Source: Aestuariivivens sediminis (GTDB lineage Bacteria; Bacteroidota; Bacteroidia; Flavobacteriales; Flavobacteriaceae). Taken from it: DNA of 64,000 nucleotides. Location of the stretch: NCBI RefSeq assembly GCF_022662105.1, contig NZ_JAKMCP010000002.1, positions 682,001-746,000 of the forward strand, given 5' to 3'. This document shows, piece after piece, positions 36,754 through 44,641 of this stretch. Under the pieces are notes generated by a model that ran no database searches, was not told the origin of the DNA, and saw only the letters and a program-made list of their open reading frames with translations. Each line of letters starts with the position of its first letter. Within the stretch, counting starts at the first letter, position 1. The position numbers were made by a program, and so were the translations under genes.

Positions 36754-36768
36754 ATGATAAAATTCTTT
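36469..36768 (+). repeat. DUF6090-leader repeat, copy 2
   Basis: This is the second copy of the element at 12563-12851, in the same orientation and 23.9 kb away. It contains the minus-strand tRNA-Ala half and tandem CCCACCACCA units, and runs up to and into the first codons of the DUF6090 gene. Recombination between the two copies would delete or loop out the whole LytTR/sulfatase segment between them. Confidence 0.85.
36529..36569 (-). pseudogene. 5' half of a tRNA-Ala (GGC), second copy
   Basis: On the minus strand GGGGATG, the D arm and the CTGGCAG anticodon loop are intact. The anticodon stem closes imperfectly (CGTGA against TCGGG), and no T arm or acceptor 3' strand follows. It is truncated at the same position as the copy at 12623-12663. 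Confidence 0.7.
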
Positions 36769-37506
36769 CGAAAAATTAGACAACGACTGCTCTCTGAAAA
36801 CAAGTTTAGCAAATATTCGGTTTACGCAGTTGGAGAAATTATTCTCGTAGTTATTGGGATTTTAATCGCACTTCAAATTAATAATGCTAACGAGCAACGA
36901 AAAGAAAATGAATTTGAACTAAAAATCTTAAAAGAGATTCGTAGCAATCTTCAAACAGACCTAGAAGAAATTTTAGAGGACATAGGCTTAATGGAGGATA
37001 TCAACAATGCTTGTTCAGTGGTCAAGAATTATATACTCACTCAAGATGAACCAAATGATACCTTATCTTATTATTCAGCTCATTTACGTGTTACACCTCA
37101 TTTCAGTCCAATAGTTGGTGGATATGATTTACTTAAATCTGGAGATGTTGGAATAATTAAAAATGATAGTTTATGAAAAGAAATTTCATACTTATATGAT
37201 ATGCTTTATCCTTATTATAAAACCTATGAGGAGGAACGTTCAAGATTCCACATTCTTCATAGTGAACATAAGCTATTAGAATACTTTTCAATGAATTTCG
37301 ATAAGAAACAAAATATAAGCTACTACGGGCTTTTTTTTGAAATAAGTCAGGAGGACTTTACAAAACTCAAGACCGATTCAATGTTCCTTAAGCTTTTATC
37401 TGCAATTTCGTTTGAAAACAGTGCAACTCTGGACAGAGCAAAAAGAATTGAACAAAGTATTCAAACACTTATTGAAAATATTAATTCGGAATTAAAATCG
37501 GAATAA
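36754..37506 (+). pseudogene. DUF6090 gene interrupted by one in-frame TGA
   Basis: The frame codes MIKFFRKIRQRLLSENKFSKYSVYAVGEIILVVIGILIALQ and a helical domain, then hits TGA at 37174-37176 (NDSL-stop-KEISYLYD). It continues in the same frame to 37506, for 250 codons in total. CGA-to-TGA would restore an Arg at a place where the family commonly has a charged residue. Everything else is intact, so this is a recent nonsense mutation, a sequencing error or, less likely, a read-through. Length and start match the intact copy at 12947. The leader is the tRNA-fragment repeat. Confidence 0.85.
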
Positions 37507-37524
37507 CAAAGGTACAATCAAGCT

Positions 37525-37705
37525 CTCCACATCTAATGCAGTAACAATAGTGCAATGTGGAGAATCCCTTCTTAGCAGCAACCCCTTTTATCATAAAAAC
37601 CCACCGCCAGACCCCATCACCAAATGATTTTTTATTTGGTGTGATAATTAAAATTATTATGATAATTAATATGTAGGACTTATCTTTAAAAATTAACAGA
37701 TAAAC
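37525..37705 (+). repeat. hairpin-repeat element (copy A2)
   Basis: CTCCACAT/ATGTGGAG (37525-37532 and 37555-37562) enclose TGCA/TGCA. AAACCCACCGCCA, CACCAAAT-GATTTTTT-ATTTGGTG and TATCT...AGATA follow. The same order occurs at 42173-42339, and its second half at 33598. An extra ACACCA/TGGTGT hairpin follows at about 37706-37720. It may be a MITE-like or REP-like element, or the folding part of a cassette site. Confidence 0.75.
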
Positions 37706-37781
37706 TACACCATTTGGTGTATATATATATTAAACATAAACACAATATGTTTATCCAGTCGTTGTGTACAATTTTGAATCA

Positions 37782-38771
37782 ATGAAATCTATTCTTTTTA
37801 AGAAATACGGAACAAGTAAGAGTCTCAGATTGGAAGATATAGACAAGCCTAAATGTAGAAACAATGAGATTCGGATCAAAATATATGTGGCATCTGTAAA
37901 TGATTGGGACTGGGGGTTATTAAGAGGAAAACCATTTATTAACCGAATGATTTTTGGATTATTTAGACCCAAAGTAAAAACCTTAGGACTAGACATTTCG
38001 GGGACAGTCGACTCAATTGGAAAAGATGTATCTCGATTTAAAATTGGGGATGAGGTTTTTGGTGACATTTCCAATTACAAGTGGGGTGGATTTGCTGAAT
38101 ATGTTTGCGTAAAAGAGGATATTCTTAAGCATAAGCCTAACAACATGACATTTGAAGAAGCGGCTGCAATTCCTCAGGCGGGGGTATTAGCAATTCAAGG
38201 GTTCATGGATAAAATAAAACTTAACCAAAATCACCATATATTAATAAATGGTGCCGGTGGAGGCTGTGGGTCATTTGCCATACAAATAGCGAAAAATTTA
38301 GGGGCTAAAATAACTGCGGTTGATAAATCTAGTAAGTTCGATACGATGATTTCTTTAGGTGCAAATCAAGTAATTGACTATACCAAAACTGATTTTACCA
38401 AAAATACTGGAGCTTATGACTTTATATTAGATTTTGCTGGATATCACAACCTGAAAGATTATAAACGTTCGTTGAGAAAGAAAGGTATTTATCTTATGGT
38501 TGGCGGCTCAACTAAATTGATAATGGAGTGTCTTTTTCTTGGCTCAATTCTATCTCTATTTAGTTCGAAAAAATTTAAAATATTACCTCACAAGCCAAAT
38601 AAGTACTTGAATGAACTGATTAAGTTAAAAGGAGAAGGGAAATTAAATATTTTGATTGATCGTTCTTTTCCTCTAGAAAAAGTGCCACAGGCCCTAGAAT
38701 ATTTTGGAAGTGGTGAGGCCAAGGGAAAAATTATCATATCCGTAGTAGAAGCTGTACACAACAAAACCTAA
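37782..38771 (+). CDS. MDR-family NAD(P)-dependent oxidoreductase
   Basis: The 329-aa protein has a GroES-like N-domain (TLGLDISGTVDSIGKDVSRFKIGDEVFGD) and a Rossmann motif LINGAGGGCGSFAIQIAKNLGAKITAV. It belongs to the quinone-oxidoreductase / zinc-free alcohol dehydrogenase group. The frame can extend to GTG 37764, but that codon is part of a GTTGTGTACAA site, so ATG 37782 is preferred. It is the first of several solitary plus-strand genes divided by repeats. Its last codons overlap an attC-like hairpin (38756-38808), as is common for cassette genes. The substrate is unknown. Confidence 0.87.
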   Translation: MKSILFKKYGTSKSLRLEDIDKPKCRNNEIRIKIYVASVNDWDWGLLRGKPFINRMIFGLFRPKVKTLGLDISGTVDSIGKDVSRFKIGDEVFGDISNYKWGGFAEYVCVKEDILKHKPNNMTFEEAAAIPQAGVLAIQGFMDKIKLNQNHHILINGAGGGCGSFAIQIAKNLGAKITAVDKSSKFDTMISLGANQVIDYTKTDFTKNTGAYDFILDFAGYHNLKDYKRSLRKKGIYLMVGGSTKLIMECLFLGSILSLFSSKKFKILPHKPNKYLNELIKLKGEGKLNILIDRSFPLEKVPQALEYFGSGEAKGKIIISVVEAVHNKT

Positions 38772-38808
38772 AACTGCAATAAAATGCAGTTTAGCCAGAA
38801 CGTTAGCG
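38756..38808 (+). repeat. attC-like imperfect palindrome at the 3' end of the oxidoreductase gene
   Basis: The order is ACACAAC, spacer, CTAAAACTGCA, ATAAAA, TGCAGTTTAG, spacer, GTTAGCG. The inner arms pair over 10 bp with one extra A, and the outer bases AAC/GTT pair. This is the R-L-L-R layout of integron attC sites, but the outer boxes do not fit RYYYAAC/GTTRRRY fully. The next gene starts 29 bp later. Confidence 0.4.
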
Positions 38809-38836
38809 AGAATCAAAAAAACATAAATAAAGAAAT

Positions 38837-39490
38837 ATGAATGAAATAGAAAAATCATCAAGACGGTCATTTATAGGAAAAACTTTAGCATTAACATCGA
38901 CTTTGGCTTTAACTAGTCTAGCGTTTAAGGCATCGGACCGGGACAATACGATTGAAGAAGGGTTATTTATGATTGGACCAAGAAAAGGATACACCCCTTT
39001 AATTGGAACATTAGTTTCCATGTTAGAAAACATGACCAGCCAGGTAAAGCAAACCATTCGGGATTTAACTGTCGAAGAACTTGACTACCAGTTTGACGAG
39101 AATGCGAATACAATTGGTGCCCTAATCTTACACATTACTTCTAGTGAAAAATTTCATCAAATCGGAACACTGGAAAATCGTCCTTTGAATGAAGAAGAAC
39201 TTAAATTCTGGTATCCTGCAAGAAACCTGAGCGACCCATCCAGCAAAACCATTAAGGGAAATGAGATTGAATATTATCTAAAGATAATGGATGCGGTAAG
39301 GAAAGATTCTTTAGCTGGTCTCAAAGAAAAAGATGATACATGGTTGCTTTCACTTGACGAATTCGTCGCGACATCAGAAGTGCCTATAAACAAATTTTGG
39401 CGTTGGTTTCACGCTTGCGAACACATGTCTAATCATAACGGCCAAATTAAGTTCTTAAAATCTAGACTTCCTTTAAATAAAAAAGACTAA
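38837..39490 (+). CDS. DinB-superfamily protein with Tat-like signal
   Basis: The 217-aa protein begins with a twin-arginine-like leader (SSRRSFIGKTLALTSTLALTS). A DinB four-helix-bundle domain follows, with the metal-type histidines in LILHITSSEKFH and FHACEHMSNHNGQIKFLK. DinB-like proteins are metal-dependent enzymes, including thiol transferases and hydrolases; the specific reaction is not evident. A Tat signal suggests that the folded metalloprotein is exported. It starts 29 bp after a GTTAGCG site and ends one base before AACGTTATAAG, which is consistent with a cassette-like unit. Confidence 0.82.
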   Translation: MNEIEKSSRRSFIGKTLALTSTLALTSLAFKASDRDNTIEEGLFMIGPRKGYTPLIGTLVSMLENMTSQVKQTIRDLTVEELDYQFDENANTIGALILHITSSEKFHQIGTLENRPLNEEELKFWYPARNLSDPSSKTIKGNEIEYYLKIMDAVRKDSLAGLKEKDDTWLLSLDEFVATSEVPINKFWRWFHACEHMSNHNGQIKFLKSRLPLNKKD

Positions 39491-39808
39491 CGTTATAAGT
39501 TTAATAAAAAAGTTCACTTCAAAAATAATAGTAAATCAATGAGCATAACAATTTTTTACTTTCGTCATGATATTCTATACAAAAACAAATAATTAATAAA
39601 TCATCACACCACATCATCACAATTAGTATGATGTTTAGAAAAATTTCTTAGTCCCATTATAATTTTATGTATTTTAGAGATATAAATATAATGGAGATAA
39701 CCACAATTGCGTTTATTCATTAGTTGTGGTACATTTAATATTGAATTCTAGTAGGCTCTGTATTCTACAATCTCTAGGTCTTTGAAATTTATTATTAGTT
39801 CAATAATC
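39491..39808. other. intergenic region with two hairpins
   Basis: ACATCAT/ATGATGT pairs at 39611-39634, followed by a degenerate match to the AGAAT-TATTC-TAG part of the repeat family. ACCACAA/TTGTGGT pairs at 39700-39730. No gene was seen. Confidence 0.5.
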
Positions 39809-39991
39809 ATGTCAAATATGTACAAAAGCAAAATTTTAGCAATAGCAGCAATCTTGTTAATAGTACTGGGAATATTTATGATTTACTTAGGTGGTTTTTA
39901 TGCTCCGAAAATAATGCTTCCTCCAATTATTACTGGGATAGGATTCTTTTTGATTGCCTGGGCTCTAAATGCACTAAAAGATAAGTCATAA
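39809..39991 (+). CDS. small two-helix membrane protein
   Basis: The 60-aa protein has two hydrophobic helices (ILAIAAILLIVLGIFMIYLGG and LPPIITGIGFFLIAWALNAL) and short polar ends. The frame could start at TTG 39782 but ATG 39809 is better. Function and family are unknown. It stands alone between repeat-rich spacers. Confidence 0.6.
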   Translation: MSNMYKSKILAIAAILLIVLGIFMIYLGGFYAPKIMLPPIITGIGFFLIAWALNALKDKS

Positions 39992-40426
39992 TGCAATCAA
40001 ATTGCGCAAAATATGGTTCAAGAGAACCTGATTTTGATTTCCAATAAAAAATGACGTACCACAACATATTATATCACATCTGTGATAGTGTGGTGTGGAG
40101 AATCTATTCCAAGAAGTAACTCCTTATTATAAAAATCCCAACACCATATTATTTTTTAAAACCGATAATATTACTGAAATAAATACCATCAAAGTCTTTT
40201 ATAAATTCTTCTTCTTTCTCCTTCGTAAACTTTTACATCTGTATTAGTGATTATAGGCAGAAGTTTAAAATATTACAGCCTAGTATTAGGTGAAAATTTC
40301 CAATTCAGGATAGCGAAATAAAATTTATTTATCTTTAAAGGAATATACATAATGGATATGTATCCAATTTGTTTATTCCTACGTTAGCAGCAATTTTCAA
40401 GACCCAATATTAATAACTTTTAAACA
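39992..40426. repeat. intergenic region with repeat copy A4 and a GTTAGCA site
   Basis: ACCACA/TGTGGT enclose a perfect TATCACA-TC-TGTGATA hairpin (40058-40093). AGAATCTATTC, AAGTAACTCC and CCCAACACCATATTATTTTTT follow, as in the other copies. A nested palindrome AGGAATA...TATTCCT (40339-40380) ends at ACGTTAGCAGC, 44 bp before the next start codon. No gene was seen. Confidence 0.6.
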
Positions 40427-41992
40427 ATGGAAAAACGGAACTTGAAAATCGATAGAAGGAAAAATAAAATAACAGGCGAGTTACAATTAATAATACTATT
40501 TGCTTCCTTAAAATTAATTTTACATTTATTGGTAATCTCAAATTTTGAGTTGCATCGCGACGATTATTTGTATTATGCACAGAGTGAACATCTTGCATGG
40601 GGTTACTTTTCAGCGCCACCAACTGTTGCTATTATATGTAAGCTTGCGACTTTAATTTTTGGAAATACTGTTTTTGCAATTCGTTTTTTCCCAGCATTAA
40701 TAGGGGCATTTTGTATTGTAATTATCGGTCTGGCAATTAAAGAATTGGGGGGTAAAAAAATTGCAATATCACTCGGAAGCCTTTCATATTTACTTTCCCC
40801 ATCCTTTTTACACACTAATTATCTTTTGCAACCAGTTTGTGTTGAGCACTTCTACTGGCTACTTTCAACATATCTAATTTTATTATTGATAAAACGAAAC
40901 AATCCTAAAATATTGATTTGGATAGGAATTGTTTTTGGTTTTGGATTTATAAATAAGTATTCTATGGTGTTTTTTGTAGTGGCCTTTGCCATCTCATTAC
41001 TAATCTCTCAATACAGAAAGTTATATCTATCAAAATATTTTTTATTTGCCATAGTAGCTGGTTTAATTATTATTTTCCCAAACCTTCTTTGGCAATATCT
41101 ACATAACTGGCCGGTGCTTATGCACATGTCCGAATTGCACGATACACAACTGGTAAATGTCAAGCTTTCTGATTATTTGTTTGACCAATTGTTAATGAAT
41201 GCTCATACAATCTTTTTGTGGATTACCGGATTGTTGGTTTTGTTATTTTATAAAAAAGAAAATCAGTACCGGATATTTGGACTTATTTGCATTTTTATTG
41301 TTGCCTTAATAGCATTGGGGAAAGGAAAATCTTATTATACACTGGGTTTGTATCCGATACTTTTCATTTTTGGAGCTTATTTTACTGAAAAATATATAAA
41401 GAAATATTTGATTTATGTTTCCAGTTTCCTTGTATTGTTTATGTTTCTAGGTCTGTATATTTCATTTTCTTTCGATGGTATTCCTTTAATGACATTTGAA
41501 AAAGCACTTAAAGAAAAAGCCTACAGATGGGAAGACGGCGATTATCATGATTTACCGCAAGATATGTCAGATATGACGGGTTGGAAAGACATCGGGAAAA
41601 CCGTAAATGATATTTTCTTGGAATTAGGTACAGAAAACAAAAATAACTGTAATATTTTTTGTTATCATTATGGACAGGCGGGAGCAGTAATGTTTTACGG
41701 AAAAAAGAATAATATCCCTCAACCGATTTCATTTAATGGCAGTTTTGTATTTTGGTCGGTCGACAGCCTTTCAAAAGATTATCTGATATGGGTTCATTCT
41801 GATTTGCATAATGACTTTAATCCGGATAGCATATTGCCTAAACGTTTTAAAAAAGTTACTTTAAAAGCAACTATTGATAATAGATATTTCAGAGAAAATG
41901 GAACTAAGATTTATCTTTGTGAATACCCAACACCAGAATACAAAATTTATTATGCTAAACTCATTAAGCAATATAAGAATAAATATCGCTAA
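40427..41992 (+). CDS. GT39/ArnT-like membrane glycosyltransferase
   Basis: The 521-aa protein has an acidic first loop (FELHRDDYLYYAQSEHLAWGY) that holds the DD pair thought to bind the polyprenyl-phosphate sugar donor. About ten to twelve membrane helices follow, then a C-terminal soluble part (from ~360). This is the layout of the dolichyl/undecaprenyl-phosphate mannosyltransferase and ArnT superfamily. It transfers a sugar from a lipid carrier to protein, lipid A or another acceptor on the outer face of the inner membrane. The acceptor is unknown. It is a lone gene between repeats in the cassette-like region. Confidence 0.87.
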   Translation: MEKRNLKIDRRKNKITGELQLIILFASLKLILHLLVISNFELHRDDYLYYAQSEHLAWGYFSAPPTVAIICKLATLIFGNTVFAIRFFPALIGAFCIVIIGLAIKELGGKKIAISLGSLSYLLSPSFLHTNYLLQPVCVEHFYWLLSTYLILLLIKRNNPKILIWIGIVFGFGFINKYSMVFFVVAFAISLLISQYRKLYLSKYFLFAIVAGLIIIFPNLLWQYLHNWPVLMHMSELHDTQLVNVKLSDYLFDQLLMNAHTIFLWITGLLVLLFYKKENQYRIFGLICIFIVALIALGKGKSYYTLGLYPILFIFGAYFTEKYIKKYLIYVSSFLVLFMFLGLYISFSFDGIPLMTFEKALKEKAYRWEDGDYHDLPQDMSDMTGWKDIGKTVNDIFLELGTENKNNCNIFCYHYGQAGAVMFYGKKNNIPQPISFNGSFVFWSVDSLSKDYLIWVHSDLHNDFNPDSILPKRFKKVTLKATIDNRYFRENGTKIYLCEYPTPEYKIYYAKLIKQYKNKYR

Positions 41993-42536
41993 CACAGGTC
42001 TAGCTGTATGTTGTTTGACTTTCTACCTGACAAATCCTTCAGATACTTCAATACAACAGTCACGCTAAAAGCACTATAGCCAATTTAAAAAGATATTATG
42101 TGAACATAAACAAACTGGGCTTATCTGAAAATCTTCGATATCCTTATTTTTAATTTTACACATTATATTAAGCCACATCAGTTATAGTGTGATGTGGAGA
42201 ATTTATTCCTAGCAACCCCTTTTATCAAAAAAACCCACCACCAGACCCCATCACCAAATGATTTTTTATTTGGTGTAATAATTAAATTTATTATGATAAT
42301 TAGTATGTAGGACTTATCTTTAAAAATTAACAGATAAACACATGAGTGTGTTTATCCGTTTGTCGGCAAACAAACTTAAGAGACAGCTGAACTAAAATTA
42401 AGATGAATGGAATAAATATATCCAAAGCATGCATTTTACAATTCAACCAGCCTTAACTATAGTTAACCTCAACAGCTTTCTAGGTAGATAGCGAAAATTT
42501 ATGTTACGCTCATTATAAAATTAAAAAAATAGAAAG
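41993..42536. repeat. intergenic region with hairpin-repeat element copy A3 (42173-42339)
   Basis: CCACATCA pairs with TGATGTGG (42173-42197). AGAATTTATTCCTAGCAACCC, AAACCCACCACCA, CACCAAAT/ATTTGGTG and TTATCT...AGATAA follow. This is the best match to copy A2 over about 165 bp. A GTTTGTCGGCAAAC palindrome (~42358) and a GTTACGC site (~42504) precede the next gene. No gene was seen in these 544 bp. Confidence 0.75.
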
Positions 42537-43199
42537 ATGAATAAAGTAACTCTTAAACAAACAGTAATTCCATTAGTCACCCTGGCCATTATTTGTTTCA
42601 TGTACTTTGGGCCAATCACCAGAACACCTTTTGAAAATATAATTATCTCTATCATCATAATTATAGCTAACTCTATAGAATACAAAGGAAAACCCTTTTC
42701 AGCGCTTGGGTTTCAACGTGCAAAATTCAATGTAAAAAATCTCCTTATACTTGCTCCGTTAGCAGCCATAGGACTCTTTGCTTTTTATGTCATTATAATA
42801 GTTCCTGGAATTGAGATGCTAACAGGAGTACCCATTGATTATTCAAGCATGAGACAACTGGAAGGAAATCTTCAAGTTACCATCGTCTGGTTATTAGTAG
42901 TGTGGGCTACAGCGGGATTTGGAGAAGAAATTATTTTTCGAGGTTATTTTATGCGACAGTTTTTTAAATTCTTTGGAGATAGCAAAATCAGTCTTGCCAT
43001 CAATATTCTCATATTTTGTAGCTTTTTCGGATATATGCACATGCAGCAAGGCATTACAGGACAACTTGTTGCAGCATCTATGGGAGCAATCTTATCCATA
43101 ATATTCTACATACGCAAATACGATTTGTGGTTTATGATTATACTTCATGGCTTTTTTAATACCCTGGGTATACTCAGCTTTTACTTTGGATTGGCCTAA
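42537..43199 (+). CDS. CPBP-family intramembrane metalloprotease
   Basis: The 220-aa membrane protein has about six or seven helices. All family motifs are seen: GFGEEIIFRGYF (EExxxR), FFGYMHMQQG (second His motif) and ILHGFFNTLG (HxxxN). Members are type-II CAAX-like proteases or protect against bacteriocins; the local role is unknown. Unlike the CPBP gene at 31368, the catalytic EExxxR Arg is intact. It is the last gene of the repeat-separated array. Confidence 0.87.
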   Translation: MNKVTLKQTVIPLVTLAIICFMYFGPITRTPFENIIISIIIIIANSIEYKGKPFSALGFQRAKFNVKNLLILAPLAAIGLFAFYVIIIVPGIEMLTGVPIDYSSMRQLEGNLQVTIVWLLVVWATAGFGEEIIFRGYFMRQFFKFFGDSKISLAINILIFCSFFGYMHMQQGITGQLVAASMGAILSIIFYIRKYDLWFMIILHGFFNTLGILSFYFGLA

Positions 43200-43350
43200 C
43201 CTTGGTGATTAGTTTATCAAAATAAATACCTCCCCTATGTTTACATTGGCAATTGTTGAGATAAATTCCATATATTAAGGACTATAATGGGATGTGCTTA
43301 ATTTTTATGCATTCGGCATGCCTCTGTAATCAAAACAGAAAAGACATAAA

Positions 43351-43881
43351 TTGAAATTCTTAATTGTTATATTGGTCCTATTTACGTCTATGAGGTCACA
43401 GCTACTATTCGATTTTAATTCGAATTCAGATATAAAAAACTGGGTGATTGTCGATGATGTGGTTATGGGTGGAACATCGTCAGGTTCCTTCGGAATAAGT
43501 CCTGATGGTCACGGCGTTTTCACTGGGACCATCTCCCTGGATAACAATGGAGGCTTTTCTTTAGTGAGGTACACTTTTGAAAGAACTTTAATTTTGGATT
43601 TCACGAAAATCGTACTCCATATAAAAGGTGATGGAAAGCCATATCAGTTTAGAATAAAATCCAATTCGGGAGATTATTATGCCTATATAACCCCTTTTTC
43701 AACTTCCGGAAATTGGCAGGAAATAGAAATTCCTCTTAGGGACATGTACCCCTCTTTTAGGGGAAGACGACTGGATAAACCGAATTTTTCAGAGGCCTAT
43801 ATTGAAGAATTGGCCTTTTTAATCGGGAACAAAAAAGAAGAACATTTTAAGCTCTTGATCGATAAAATAGAATTGCGCTAA
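43351..43881 (+). CDS. CIA30-domain protein
   Basis: The 176-aa protein has a signal-like N-terminus (MKFLIVILVLFTSMRS). A CIA30-type beta sandwich follows (NWVIVDDVVMGGTSSGSF...YQFRIKSNSGDYYAYITPF...NFSEAYIEELAFLIGNKKEEHFKLLIDKIEL). It is named for complex I assembly in mitochondria; in bacteria it is of unclear role. The start is TTG 43351; an ATG at 43390 would remove most of the leader. The composition shifts toward higher GC from here, marking the end of the AT-rich island. Confidence 0.82.
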   Translation: MKFLIVILVLFTSMRSQLLFDFNSNSDIKNWVIVDDVVMGGTSSGSFGISPDGHGVFTGTISLDNNGGFSLVRYTFERTLILDFTKIVLHIKGDGKPYQFRIKSNSGDYYAYITPFSTSGNWQEIEIPLRDMYPSFRGRRLDKPNFSEAYIEELAFLIGNKKEEHFKLLIDKIELR

Positions 43882-44097
43882 TGGCTTTGAAATAGATCAT
43901 GTTTTGTAACAAGGTAGCTTTTAACAATTACTGATTTTAGCGCGACCCCTGTGACCAAGGCGATGACAAGTATATTATTGGTCTTTGAAAAATCCCGGCG
44001 CATCAATACAAAATTTGACATACCCCATGTTTTGGAGAGTCTGAAATTGGTGTTGAAAATCAAGGAAAAATAACTATTAATCATTAAATTCATCTGT

Positions 44098-44508
44098 ATG
44101 AAAAATATCAAAAGTTTAGCGGGACTTACCGTATTCATCGTATTACCCTTAGTTTTAATGGCGTGGTGGCCTTCTGAAACCATTTCAGATCATCATTCGG
44201 AGGAACAGACCATTGTGCTTTTAAACTTTAAAGCCCAACCCGAAAAAGGGGATCTTGCCGTTTCAGAATTAACCCAATTGCTGGAGGAGGTGAGAAAGGA
44301 GCCTCATTTCGGATCCATAACACTACATGTTGACCCAAACGACAGTACAAACATTCTGCTTTATGAAGCATGGGACGATATCTCCTATTACAATACGGAA
44401 CATATGAATACGCCTCACCTTAAAGCCTTTATGGTCAATTCCAAAAACTTCCTGACGGGACCTCCGGATATTACCTATTGGAGCGTCAAACAGGTATTCA
44501 AAAAATAA
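44098..44508 (+). CDS. antibiotic biosynthesis monooxygenase (ABM)-fold protein
   Basis: The 136-aa protein has a hydrophobic N-terminal leader (LAGLTVFIVLPLVLMAW) and then an ABM ferredoxin-like fold domain (TIVLLNFKAQPEKGDLAVSELTQLLEEVRKEPHFGSITLHVDP...LYEAWDDISYYNTEHMNTPHLKAF). The family includes quinol monooxygenases and dimeric sensor-like proteins. The leader suggests export or membrane anchoring. Upstream, 43882-44097 holds no clear gene. Confidence 0.8.
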   Translation: MKNIKSLAGLTVFIVLPLVLMAWWPSETISDHHSEEQTIVLLNFKAQPEKGDLAVSELTQLLEEVRKEPHFGSITLHVDPNDSTNILLYEAWDDISYYNTEHMNTPHLKAFMVNSKNFLTGPPDITYWSVKQVFKK

Positions 44509-44641
44509 AGCTGCTTGTAGCCCTAGCTTAATAGATCCCGAAAGGTTCAACCACAACGGGTCCGGGCATGTATGAGATCGCATTATAAAGAAAAGCAACA
44601 AACGGATTGTTTTAAACCCCTAAAGTCATGAACTTTGTAGT

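Noticed and set aside
12563-36768. Intact integrative element between the two direct repeats
   Set aside because: No integrase, excisionase, mobilisation or phage gene was found between the copies. Only a possible recombination segment can be claimed.
43878-44183. 101-aa minus-strand ORF upstream of the ABM gene
   Set aside because: It overlaps the start of a well-supported plus-strand gene and has no domain. A 36-codon plus-strand frame in the same gap is equally unsupported.
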